Source of the DNA: Trueperella bonasi
Lineage (GTDB): Bacteria > Actinomycetota > Actinomycetes > Actinomycetales > Actinomycetaceae
Assembly: GCF_030811535.1 (NCBI RefSeq)
Contig: NZ_JAUSQX010000001.1
Location: 434,001-498,000 of the forward strand
Direction of reading: 5' to 3'
DNA: 64,000 nucleotides
This document shows, in pieces, positions 1 to 8,055 of this stretch. Each line of letters opens with the position of its first letter. The first letter of the stretch is position 1. Made by a program: the position numbers and the translations under genes. Below the pieces are notes generated by a model, which was not told where the DNA came from, made no database searches, and worked only from the letters and a program-made list of their open reading frames with translations.

Positions 1-2
1 AC

Positions 3-599
3 GATGTCTCGAAGTTCAAAGAGCTACTCAAGACCCGATACGACGAAAACTGGCCATCGTCGATGGGCGTAGGTGCGGACGACTACGACGCGTGGGTGAA
101 CTGCGCGGCCGAGGCCGGTCTCGTCAAGGCTGCCGCCAATACCAGCTCGCTCAACGTCTCAGTAGAGAACGCCGAGGCGTGGGCCGCATGCGTGCTCCCC
201 AAGATCGAGGATGACCTCACGGACCAAGACCGCAACAGTATTCTGCTCGGTCATACCCCAGTAGATGAGCCCGCAAACACCAAATTCTACGAAGCGTCCA
301 AGGAGTGCTTAGACGCTGCGGCAACTGCAGAGAAAGAGGCGAATATGCCGACGGACGATAAGCTCCAGACCGGCATCCGTTCACTTCTTGACCGCGCTGA
401 GGCACAGGAAAAGCTCGGAGTCGACTCCGCAGTTGTTGACGAAATTGCCCAGTGTATGGTTGCCCCCTTGAAGGAGGAAGTCGACGACGTTGACGTTCTG
501 AACACGATTGCCAACGGAGATGCAAATCTCCCCATCGATGTGACCAGAAAGTTCACAAGCACTATGACTGATTGTGGTCTAGAGGTCATGGGACAGTAA
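3..599 (+). CDS. Hypothetical Cys-containing protein, 5' end outside window
   Basis: The reading frame is open from the left edge, so the true start probably lies upstream; the first internal ATG is at 63. The visible part is about 198 residues, acidic, with no membrane segment. It contains five spaced cysteines, each in a similar short helical-looking context (YDAWVNC, AWAAC, ASKEC, EIAQC, MTDC), which suggests a repeated unit or a disulfide-stabilised exported protein; I cannot see the signal region. A strong hairpin follows the stop codon. I do not recognise the family. Confidence 0.6.
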   Translation, partial: DVSKFKELLKTRYDENWPSSMGVGADDYDAWVNCAAEAGLVKAAANTSSLNVSVENAEAWAACVLPKIEDDLTDQDRNSILLGHTPVDEPANTKFYEASKECLDAAATAEKEANMPTDDKLQTGIRSLLDRAEAQEKLGVDSAVVDEIAQCMVAPLKEEVDDVDVLNTIANGDANLPIDVTRKFTSTMTDCGLEVMGQ

Positions 600-621
600 A
601 TTCAATATCGCGAAAGCGATG

Positions 622-653
622 AGGGGCGACGACGGGCGGCCGTCGTCGCCCCT
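622..653 (+). terminator. Rho-independent-type terminator
   Basis: A perfect 14-bp GC-rich stem (622-635 with 640-653) closes a 4-base loop 22 bases after the stop codon of the preceding gene. A short T-rich stretch follows. It separates that gene from nrdI. Confidence 0.8.
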
Positions 654-799
654 TTACTGTTTATGTCACTCGTGTCCCGGCTTTCGATTGCTCACGCGAA
701 ATCCGGGAATTAGATGCGGCGAACTAATATTTTGGGCGCCCCTAACTTTTGCTACACTAAGCGGAGCTAATCCAGATAAGGCTCGAGAAAGAGGAAGCA

Positions 800-1273
800 G
801 TGCGTTCACGCCCCACGTCCTCGCGCTTCACCATGCGGCCCATTGCGGCACAGGATTCCCCTTCCGTCGTGTACTTTTCGTCAGTTTCCGAGAACACAAA
901 ACGCTTTGTCGAAAAACTCGGCCTACCAGCCATTCGCATACCGCTGCGCCCCGCGCGTGAGGGCATGATCCAAGTCGTAAATCCCTACGTTCTTTTCGTC
1001 CCCACCTACGGCGGCGGCAAACAAGCCGCATCGGTACCAAAACAGGTGATCCACTTCCTCAACGACCCGACGAATCGATCCCTTATTCGCGGCGTCATTC
1101 CCTCTGGTAACAGGAACTTCGGCGTCGATTACTGCAAGGCTGGCGACATCATCTCCGCCAAATGCGACGTTCCCGAGCTCTACCGTTACGAGCTAACTGG
1201 TACAAGCCTCGATGTCCGGGAAGTCCGCGGCATCATCACGTCCCTTTTTGAAAACACCAATTCGCAAACCTGA
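800..1273 (+). CDS. nrdI: NrdI, flavodoxin-like ribonucleotide reductase activator
   Basis: NrdI is a small FMN flavodoxin that supplies the oxidant (superoxide in class Ib and Ie systems) used to activate the NrdF radical site. The 157-aa product shows the family hallmarks: an early [15 protein letters not shown] phosphate-loop strand, VPTYGGG, and the GNRNFG flavin loop. I chose the GTG at 800 because AGAGGAAG lies 5-8 bases upstream; an ATG at 833 is an alternative and would remove a basic leader. The gene ends 7 bases before the nrdF ATG, so the two are co-transcribed. No nrdH or nrdE is adjacent, unlike the usual nrdHIEF order. Confidence 0.93.
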   Translation: MRSRPTSSRFTMRPIAAQDSPSVVYFSSVSENTKRFVEKLGLPAIRIPLRPAREGMIQVVNPYVLFVPTYGGGKQAASVPKQVIHFLNDPTNRSLIRGVIPSGNRNFGVDYCKAGDIISAKCDVPELYRYELTGTSLDVREVRGIITSLFENTNSQT

Positions 1274-1280
1274 GGAAATC

Positions 1281-2309
1281 ATGACCAATAAAGTTCCCCC
1301 ACATGTGCCCATCCGGCAAGCCACCGTCACGCCTCCGCACTATCCGAAGGATCCTCTGGCCCGATTTCGTCCGATCGATTGGAACACGCTCGTCGACGAA
1401 AAAGACCACGAGGTCTGGCATCGACTAACCACAAACTTCTGGCTACCCGAGAAAATACCACTGGCAAATGATATTCCTTCGTGGATGTCGCTCACCGATC
1501 AGGAGCGAGCAGCTACGCTCCGAGTATTCACGGGTCTCACAATGCTTGACACCCTTCAAGCATCGGTGGGAGAAATTAGCCAAATCCAAGATGCCCGAAC
1601 CGAACACGAGGAGGCGGTCTACACCAATATCGCCTTCATGCAAGCCGTCCATGCCAAAAGCTATTCCTCGATCTTTTCCACGCTTTCTAATAGCGAAGAT
1701 ATCGAAGACGCCTATCGTTGGGTGGTCAACAACGACATCGCGCAAAAGCGCTTGACCATTGCGCTCGAACACTACTATGGGGATGATCCGTTAAAGAGCA
1801 AAGCCACCGCAACACTGGTTTCGTCACTACTTTTGTACCCAGGTTTCTACTTACCCCTGCATTGGGCAGCCCGCGGTAAGCTGATGAATTCAGCTGATAT
1901 GATCCGGCTCATTCTTCGCGATAAAGCGGTTCATGGCTACTACTCCGGCTACAAGTACCAGCGCGGATTAGACACGGCGTCTGCGGAGCGCAAGGAAGAC
2001 ATGCGGATTTTTGTTGACGAGCTCAGCGATGACTTCTACGAGCTCGAGGTTGCTTACACCGAGGAGGTCTACGGCCCGCTCGGGCTTGCCGACGACGCCA
2101 CCGCCTTTGTTCGTTACAACGCCAACAAGGCATACATGAACTTGGGTTATGAAGAAAAATTCACTCCCGAGGAATCGGCGGTAAAACCCGAAATACTTGC
2201 GGCCCTAGCTCCTGATTCCACCGAAACTCATGACTTCTTCTCAGGTTCAGGTTCCTCCTACGTCATTGGTGTGGCCGAAGAAACGGAAGACAGCGACTGG
2301 GAGTTCTAA
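1281..2309 (+). CDS. nrdF: Ribonucleotide reductase beta subunit NrdF, class Ie (QSK) signature
   Basis: NrdF is the radical-generating small subunit of ribonucleotide reductase, which makes dNTPs with NrdE. The 342-aa protein aligns well with class Ib NrdF. It keeps D90, H124, H218 and the radical tyrosine Y128 (MQAVHAKSY). However, three carboxylate ligands of the dimetal site are replaced: Gln121 for Glu98, Ser181 for Glu158 and Lys215 for Glu192 (S. Typhimurium/E. coli NrdF numbering). This Gln/Ser/Lys set is the one described for metal-free class Ie enzymes, in which NrdI and superoxide convert the tyrosine to a DOPA radical. The ATG at 1281 follows GAGGAAATC. nrdI lies directly upstream. 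The identification of the substitutions is read directly; metal-free function is inferred from family knowledge. Confidence 0.93.
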   Translation: MTNKVPPHVPIRQATVTPPHYPKDPLARFRPIDWNTLVDEKDHEVWHRLTTNFWLPEKIPLANDIPSWMSLTDQERAATLRVFTGLTMLDTLQASVGEISQIQDARTEHEEAVYTNIAFMQAVHAKSYSSIFSTLSNSEDIEDAYRWVVNNDIAQKRLTIALEHYYGDDPLKSKATATLVSSLLLYPGFYLPLHWAARGKLMNSADMIRLILRDKAVHGYYSGYKYQRGLDTASAERKEDMRIFVDELSDDFYELEVAYTEEVYGPLGLADDATAFVRYNANKAYMNLGYEEKFTPEESAVKPEILAALAPDSTETHDFFSGSGSSYVIGVAEETEDSDWEF

Positions 2310-2344
2310 AGCCTGCCCACTAGCGCATACCTAAATCATCGCGA

Positions 2345-4450
2345 TCATGGTTGCGTGGAGCGCGGCTCCTCGGATAATTCAGCCGAAAACTCAGCCACGG
2401 ATTCTGCCATCAGGTTGCCGTAAAAGTTCGCTCCCTCAAGTGAAGTGTGCGTTTGATCGACTTGCAGCAGCTCAGGATTCGCCGAAGCCGCCGCATGCCA
2501 ATCGATCAGTGTAACGTTCGGGTACTGCTCGGCCACCTTGGCTAGGATCGCGTTCGAATCATCGATAAAAGTCGAGGGCGAATAGAGATTAACAAGCAAA
2601 ATCATGCGTTCTTGACCGAGCGCTTGGATAACGCGATAAACATCGTTTTCGTCCGGGATACCCGCATTAGTACCAAAGTGAACGACGACGACCCGCCCGA
2701 TCGAGTCCTCCGCCAGGCCCGCTTCAACCAGCCCAAGCGCATCCGACCATTTGAGATTTGATTCGGCAAGGAAGTTCATTCCCGGCATCGCAGCCTCAAG
2801 GCCGGTCTTTGAGGCCACCACCATCGAATCCCCGATCGCCGTGATCTCACTCCATTCCGGCATCGACGTATCCAAATTCGGAGACAGTTCTTCTGGCGGC
2901 GCCAAGATATCAGCCCCGGGGGTTGCCTCGCCGTCAGCTTTGTCGACCGCCGTTTCTGCCTCCTGCGCCTCGATCATGAGCTGCGTCTGGCTCTTCGCCG
3001 GCGCCACGATAAGCCCGACCGCCGTCGTTATCACTAAAGCCGCGAGCACAACCGCGCCGAACTTTCCAACCACGGTGTCAACGACGGCGTCGCGAACATA
3101 ACGCATGGACGCCCGGATCCCATTTTTCCGAATTGGGGTTTCAACAAGGCGGTAAGACAGTTCGCAAATAATTCCGGTCCCAAGCAGGGCAACGGCAGAA
3201 CGCAGGAGGTACTCTCCCGAGCCGATCGCGGCGGGCCATAAAACCGCGGCGATTACGAGCACTGGCCAATGCCACAGGTACAGCCCGTAGGAGCGTGTGC
3301 CCAGCCAGCGGGTAACTTTGCCTTCGCCAATCATGGCGAGAATCGAATCCGGGGCCAGCAAAGCCGCGATGAGAACCGCGGTGACAAGAGAGGCCAGGAA
3401 CATGCCGCCGAGGTAGGCCCACGGCCCGGTATCGGGCATGATCCCCATAAAAATAATTAAGATCGCGAGCGCCGCCCAGCCGTACCCGGCCGAGTACCGC
3501 CGCCAATGTTCGCGCCCGAGTACGCTCGCGTTCGGATCAGACCAGATGAAGGCGAGCCCCACTCCGATCGCGATGCCAAAAGAATGGGTGTGCGTGCCGT
3601 AGTAAAGATTCGTGAGATTGTCGCCGTTGTAGAGGGCCATCATCAAACCGGCGGAAGTCAGCGCCAGTACAACAGCGAGGGCGAGCCGCGCCTTCCACGT
3701 TGCCAGCACTACCAGCACCACGATCATAATCAGCGGCCACAGCAAATAGAACTGTTCTTCGATCGCGAGCGACCATAGATTTTTGAACAGGTTGGGTGTG
3801 GTTTGGTCGAAGTATGAAGAGCCGTGCAGGATTTCGAGCCAGTTCGTGGTGAAGGTGAGCGCGCCGAGCACTTGGCGTGGTGTGCCGACGAGGAGGTCGC
3901 GGTGGGTGGCGAGTGCCGCGGGAATCACGATGATAATGAGGAGAATCAGCGCTGGGAGCAGCCTTCGGATTCGGCGCTGCCAAAATCCTTTAAGGTCAAT
4001 GAAGTTGTAGGTGCGGTCTTCACGCAGGAGCAGGGTGGTGATAAGGAATCCCGACAGCACGAAGAACACGTCGACGCCAAGGAACCCGCCGCGTACAGCA
4101 CTTGGGAACACGTGGTAGGCGATAACCGCAACGACGGCGAGTGCGCGCAAGCCGTCCAGCCCCTTAATGTATCCGCCGTGATCGGACATCGGCGAGGGCG
4201 GCGCTTTGACGGTCCGCCGCGAGCCTGGCCGGCTCCTGCCAACCGGATCGCGGGGCGCCAGTTTGCCGCTTTCGTCTCTTGACGCGATTCGAGACACTCG
4301 CTCTCGGCCATCTGTAGCGCGGGCGCGCGTCGTGCCAGACGCCGATGAACGTGAATCCAGCGAATGAGCGGGAGCGTTTTCACCGGGCACGCAAGCTGGC
4401 CGGTTCTCGCCTGAACCGCCGCGAGATGTTCGAAGTCCGTATTTGCTCAT
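2345..4450 (-). CDS. OatA-like membrane O-acyltransferase (AT3 + SGNH domains)
   Basis: Family members transfer acetyl groups to extracytoplasmic polymers such as peptidoglycan muramic acid. The 701-aa protein has an 88-residue basic, low-complexity cytoplasmic tail and then an acyltransferase-3 membrane domain (about 94-445). That domain includes the active-site His112 (AYHVF) and the VDVFFVLSGFL and RIRRLLPAL motifs. An extracellular SGNH hydrolase-type domain follows (about 535-690) with GDSM (Ser542), GTNAG and DQTH (Asp665, His668). The ATG overlaps the pcrA stop as ATGA, which supports the long N-terminus through translational coupling; starting at Met88 would give the usual length. The acceptor polymer is not evident from the sequence. 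Confidence 0.85.
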   Translation of the reverse strand: MSKYGLRTSRGGSGENRPACVPGENAPAHSLDSRSSASGTTRARATDGRERVSRIASRDESGKLAPRDPVGRSRPGSRRTVKAPPSPMSDHGGYIKGLDGLRALAVVAVIAYHVFPSAVRGGFLGVDVFFVLSGFLITTLLLREDRTYNFIDLKGFWQRRIRRLLPALILLIIIVIPAALATHRDLLVGTPRQVLGALTFTTNWLEILHGSSYFDQTTPNLFKNLWSLAIEEQFYLLWPLIMIVVLVVLATWKARLALAVVLALTSAGLMMALYNGDNLTNLYYGTHTHSFGIAIGVGLAFIWSDPNASVLGREHWRRYSAGYGWAALAILIIFMGIMPDTGPWAYLGGMFLASLVTAVLIAALLAPDSILAMIGEGKVTRWLGTRSYGLYLWHWPVLVIAAVLWPAAIGSGEYLLRSAVALLGTGIICELSYRLVETPIRKNGIRASMRYVRDAVVDTVVGKFGAVVLAALVITTAVGLIVAPAKSQTQLMIEAQEAETAVDKADGEATPGADILAPPEELSPNLDTSMPEWSEITAIGDSMVVASKTGLEAAMPGMNFLAESNLKWSDALGLVEAGLAEDSIGRVVVVHFGTNAGIPDENDVYRVIQALGQERMILLVNLYSPSTFIDDSNAILAKVAEQYPNVTLIDWHAAASANPELLQVDQTHTSLEGANFYGNLMAESVAEFSAELSEEPRSTQP

Positions 4451-7041
4451 GCTTTCTCCAAAGGTGCGAAGCGAAGCATGAGGCGCTTCGTTGGCCCAGA
4501 ATTAAATTTCACCTTGGCGATAGTGGATTTGCCTTTGCCCTCGAATGAGAGCACTTTGCCCACGCCGAACGACTTGTGCCGCACGGTATCGCCGACGGCG
4601 AGCCCGCCCGTTTCGGGCACGGCCGAGTTGGCGCCGGGCTCATTTGTGGCCGCTGCTGCACCAGCCTCGGGGCCGGCTGCTTCCGTCGCCGACGCCTTTC
4701 CGAATTTGCTCGCCTTAAACGTGGATGACGCAGGCTTTGATCGCCCATAAGCACCAGACCCGCTCCCGAAAGCCGGAGCGAAATCGTCGTCCTCGTCCCA
4801 AGTTTTGGTGTAACGCGCCCGTCCCCAAGCGGCGGAACCGCGCAGGGTTTGCATGGCGGATTCGTCGCGGCGCCAGTCGATGGTCTCGGCGGGAATTTCT
4901 TCAAGAAAGCGCGAGGCGGGCAGCTCTTGCGGGGCGCCCCACTGCGAGCGCGAACCGGCCCGCGTGATGAACAGACGTTGGCGGGCGCGCGTGAAGGCGA
5001 CGTATGCGAGGCGCCGCTCTTCTTCGAGTTCATCCGGCGAATTCATGGCCCGAATGTGCGGGAATGTGCCGTCTTCCATGCCGGTCACGAACACGGCCGG
5101 GAACTCGAGACCTTTCGCTGTGTGAACGGTCATGAGCACGACCTCCCCCTCGCCGCCGTCCTCATCCGGGATCTGGTCGGCATCGGCCACAAGCGAGATC
5201 TGGTCAAGGAAATCCGCGAGCGTTCCCCCCTCGTTGACCACCCGAAAATCGGATGCCACAGAATGCAGCTCGGCAAGGTTTTCAACGCGTACCTCATCTT
5301 GCGGATCGTTCGACTTTTGGAGCGTTGCCACATAGTTCGAACGATCCATCACTTCGTCAAGAATATCGGCCGGTTCGGCACCTGCTTCCGCTTTGGCGCG
5401 CAGCTCTTCGAGCATTTCCACAAATTCGGTCATTGTTTTTGCGGCACGTGCCTGCGGGCCGTCGACGGGCGAGCGCCCGGCCTCGATCGCTGCCTCCGGA
5501 TGCGCGACATCGGTGAGCGCAGCACCGAACGATATTCCCCAGCGCGCTGCGTGTGCGGCTACGGATTCCTCGGCTTTCGCGCCCAAGCCGCGCCGGGGCT
5601 CGTTGAGTATCCGGCGGATCGACACCGTGTCATCAGGATTGGCGATCGCCTGCAGGTAGGCGATCGCGTCCTTGATTTCTTTGCGTTCGTAGAACTTCGT
5701 GCCGCCTACAACCTTGTAGGGGATTCCCGAGCGCACGAACATTTCTTCGAGTGCTCGCGATTGCGCATTCGTCCGGTAGAACACCGCGACATCGCCGTAT
5801 TTCAGTCCGGCATCGCGCAGGGTGTCAATCTCCTCAACGACGAACGAAGCCTCATCCGATTCCGCATCAGCGACGTAGCCGACGATCTTTTCTCCCGCGC
5901 CCGAATCGGTCCACAGCCGCTTCGGCCGGCGGCCCGCATTATTTGAAATCACTGCGTTCGCCGCTGAGAGGATATTTTGCGTAGACCTGTAATTTTGTTC
6001 CAACAGAATCGTCGTAGCGTTCGGGAAATCCTCCTCGAAGTCTTGAATATTTCGGATCGTGGCGCCACGGAAGGCGTAGATCGACTGGTCGGCGTCGCCA
6101 ACCACCGTCAGCTCGCCGTGTGGCTCGTCGCTCTCCTCGCCCACCAGCTCGCGGATTAGTTCGTATTGGGCCACGTTCGTGTCTTGGTATTCGTCCACGA
6201 GCACGTGGCGGAACCTGCGCCGATAATGTTCGGCGATCTGCGGGTGCTGACGCAGTAGCTGGACTGTCAGCATGATCAGATCATCGAAATCCACGGCGTT
6301 CGCAGCTCGTAGGCGCCGCTGGTATCCGAGGTAAGCTTCGGCAACGACGGCGTCGTCGCGATCAAGCTCCCCGCGCGCGAATTCCTCTGCGCCAATCATT
6401 TCGTTTTTGAGGTCGGAGACTCTGCGCAGGAGCTTCTTGGGCGGATGTTGCTTGGTGTCGATGTTTTCCTCGCGGGCAACCATCGTCATGAGCCGGTTCG
6501 AATCTGCGGAGTCATAGATTGTGAACGTGGAGCGCATGCCGAGGGCTTTGTGTTCGGAGCGCAAGATACGCAGGCAGGCGGAGTGGAAGGTGGAGATCCA
6601 CATGCGCCGCGCAGTTGGGCCAATCATGTGTTCGAGGCGCTCGCGCATTTCTTTCGCGGCCTTGTTCGTAAACGTAATCGCAAGAATTTCCGAGGGGCGA
6701 ACGCGGCCCGCGGCGATCATGTAGGAGATTCGCGTGGTCAGCACGCGGGTTTTGCCCGAACCTGCTCCGGCTACAACGAGCAGGTGCCCGCCTTCGTGGG
6801 TAACAGCCTCGCGCTGTTGAGGATTAAGCCCGTCGAGCATCTCCTCGAGCTCGGCGTTGCTACGTTCACGGGCCGGCTGGCCGGTGCTGTGCTGGGTTTC
6901 CCATAGCGACTCTTGCACCTGGCGCGAGGTAGCCGGCGGGTTGATTTGTGGCTCGCAGCGGGAGATTCGCGCATTGCGTTCCTGCGCGGCAAGCACCTTG
7001 GCGCGCAAACGATCGGCTGGGGACATGTTCTGTTCAGACAT
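4447..7041 (-). CDS. pcrA: ATP-dependent DNA helicase PcrA/UvrD
   Basis: This superfamily 1A 3'-5' helicase acts in excision repair and removes RecA filaments and other replication blocks. All motifs are visible in its 864 residues: LNPQQREAV (Q motif), GAGSGKTR (Walker A), FTNKAAKEM (Ia), VDEYQDTN (II), GDADQSIYAFRGA (III), LEQNYRST (IV), VHTAKGLEF (V) and AYVAFTRARQ (VI). The C-terminal 50 residues form the Tudor-like domain of PcrA (RHKSFGVGKV). An Ala/Gly-rich linker precedes it. The start follows an AAGGGG site. The stop overlaps the acyltransferase start by 4 bases. Confidence 0.96.
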   Translation of the reverse strand: MSEQNMSPADRLRAKVLAAQERNARISRCEPQINPPATSRQVQESLWETQHSTGQPARERSNAELEEMLDGLNPQQREAVTHEGGHLLVVAGAGSGKTRVLTTRISYMIAAGRVRPSEILAITFTNKAAKEMRERLEHMIGPTARRMWISTFHSACLRILRSEHKALGMRSTFTIYDSADSNRLMTMVAREENIDTKQHPPKKLLRRVSDLKNEMIGAEEFARGELDRDDAVVAEAYLGYQRRLRAANAVDFDDLIMLTVQLLRQHPQIAEHYRRRFRHVLVDEYQDTNVAQYELIRELVGEESDEPHGELTVVGDADQSIYAFRGATIRNIQDFEEDFPNATTILLEQNYRSTQNILSAANAVISNNAGRRPKRLWTDSGAGEKIVGYVADAESDEASFVVEEIDTLRDAGLKYGDVAVFYRTNAQSRALEEMFVRSGIPYKVVGGTKFYERKEIKDAIAYLQAIANPDDTVSIRRILNEPRRGLGAKAEESVAAHAARWGISFGAALTDVAHPEAAIEAGRSPVDGPQARAAKTMTEFVEMLEELRAKAEAGAEPADILDEVMDRSNYVATLQKSNDPQDEVRVENLAELHSVASDFRVVNEGGTLADFLDQISLVADADQIPDEDGGEGEVVLMTVHTAKGLEFPAVFVTGMEDGTFPHIRAMNSPDELEEERRLAYVAFTRARQRLFITRAGSRSQWGAPQELPASRFLEEIPAETIDWRRDESAMQTLRGSAAWGRARYTKTWDEDDDFAPAFGSGSGAYGRSKPASSTFKASKFGKASATEAAGPEAGAAAATNEPGANSAVPETGGLAVGDTVRHKSFGVGKVLSFEGKGKSTIAKVKFNSGPTKRLMLRFAPLEKA

Positions 7042-7126
7042 AGCCCCTTCAGCCTAAATCAGCCCTCCGACAATTCACGGCAGGCACCCCGATGCCGCTC
7101 GGCACCGCACCTCAACTCGGTTGCTG

Positions 7127-7194
7127 ACATTTGAGGGACGAATCCAGCACGATGTTGCTATATACGAAGATCGATCCGAAATCGTCCCTCAAAT
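7127..7194. repeat. Palindromic intergenic repeat, copy A
   Basis: This 68-bp element has inverted arms at its ends (ATTTGAGGGACGA and its complement). The centre contains TTGCTATATA. A second copy of identical length lies at 45884-45951 and matches at about 54 of 68 positions without gaps (counted by eye). Read on the minus strand both copies can be translated into similar short peptides (DDF..I.VYS / DDF..IPIYS), but no convincing gene extends around either. The rest of the interval 7042-7370 holds only the pcrA upstream region and the phd operator. Confidence 0.7.
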
Positions 7195-7312
7195 TCCTCG
7201 GCATTACGAATGTAGGCAAATAGGTGCCGTGGGCGGGCACCCAGAGTTCGGCAATTCGCGTGTTAAGAGCCCCGTTTAATTTGGGTTCCATGCACAACCC
7301 AAGCCTACATAA

Positions 7313-7330
7313 TAGGATGAATACATCCTA
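7313..7330. promoter_or_regulatory. Probable Phd autoregulatory operator
   Basis: A perfect palindrome, TAGGATG-AATA-CATCCTA, lies 41 bases upstream of the antitoxin start. Phd-type antitoxins repress their own operon by binding such palindromes, so this is the likely operator. That role is inferred from position and symmetry only. Confidence 0.6.
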
Positions 7331-7370
7331 GAGTTCGTTGTAAAGTGTCTACGGATAAGGAGATGCAAAT

Positions 7371-7613
7371 ATGAAGATAGACACCGAAACACTCGTTTCT
7401 ATCACGGAAGCGAATCAAAATTTTTCTAGAGTTGCCCGCCTAGTCGACGAAAAAGGATCTGCAGTAATTTTAAAGAACAATGTGCCGAGGTACCTTATTG
7501 TTGAATTTGAAGCTGCCCAAGAAATGCAACTGGCATCAAACGAGACCGTAGACGAAATTTCTCAAAGATTAATTGAGAAAAATCAAGCAGCTTATAAAGA
7601 GCTAGCTAAATGA
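7371..7613 (+). CDS. phd: Phd/YefM-family antitoxin
   Basis: This is the antitoxin of a toxin-antitoxin module: it binds DNA through its N-terminal half and neutralises the toxin with its C-terminal helix. The 80-aa product has the Phd/YefM fold signature (SITEANQNFSRVARLVDEKG, then a VILKNN..RYLIV strand pair) and a charged C-terminal helix. AAGGAGA lies 8 bases before the ATG. Its TGA overlaps the doc ATG (ATGA), and a palindromic operator lies upstream. The module is visibly more AT-rich than its neighbours, which fits horizontal acquisition. Confidence 0.88.
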   Translation: MKIDTETLVSITEANQNFSRVARLVDEKGSAVILKNNVPRYLIVEFEAAQEMQLASNETVDEISQRLIEKNQAAYKELAK

Positions 7614-7990
7614 TTCATCTTTCAAAAGAGCAAGTCTTAAAGCTTCACTCCGATCTCATCAGTAGCACTGGTGGATTGGAGGGAGTAAGAGATGCAAATC
7701 TCCTTGATTCTGCATTAGCATCCCCCTTTCAAAATTACGAGGGAAAAGACATCTTCCCTTCCCTCCACCAGAAAGCAGCGCGGCTTGGCTTCGGCCTCAT
7801 TTCGAACCATCCCTTTGTTGACGGCAATAAGAGGACAGGCGTACACGTCATGCTTGTTTTTCTTGCTCTGAATGGAATTGAGCTGGAATATTCTCAAAAA
7901 GAACTTATTTCTCAAATATCAGCTATCGCCTCCGGTCAAGAAGGATATGACGAACTCCTTGATTGGATCATCACCCATCAAGTGGATTAA
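7610..7990 (+). CDS. doc: Doc-family toxin (Fic fold)
   Basis: Doc toxins are small Fic-fold kinases; phage P1 Doc phosphorylates EF-Tu and stops translation. The 126-aa protein has the complete active-site motif HPFVDGNKRTG at residues 67-77. The catalytic His, the acidic residue, the Asn and the Lys/Arg are all present, so it is probably active. The position of an acidic or other residue at the fourth motif position separates Doc kinases from AMPylating Fic proteins, but the length and antitoxin type favour Doc. It overlaps phd by 4 bases. Confidence 0.9.
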   Translation: MIHLSKEQVLKLHSDLISSTGGLEGVRDANLLDSALASPFQNYEGKDIFPSLHQKAARLGFGLISNHPFVDGNKRTGVHVMLVFLALNGIELEYSQKELISQISAIASGQEGYDELLDWIITHQVD

Positions 7991-8055
7991 GCGCTAATTC
8001 GCATCATTCGCTAAGTTCCGTTTCCTCAAAGGCTCGCATTCACTAACACTATATT

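Noticed and set aside
4849-5946. 365-codon plus-strand frame
   Set aside because: It lies antisense to the helicase motifs of pcrA, which are unmistakable; the frame is a by-product of GC-rich codon use.
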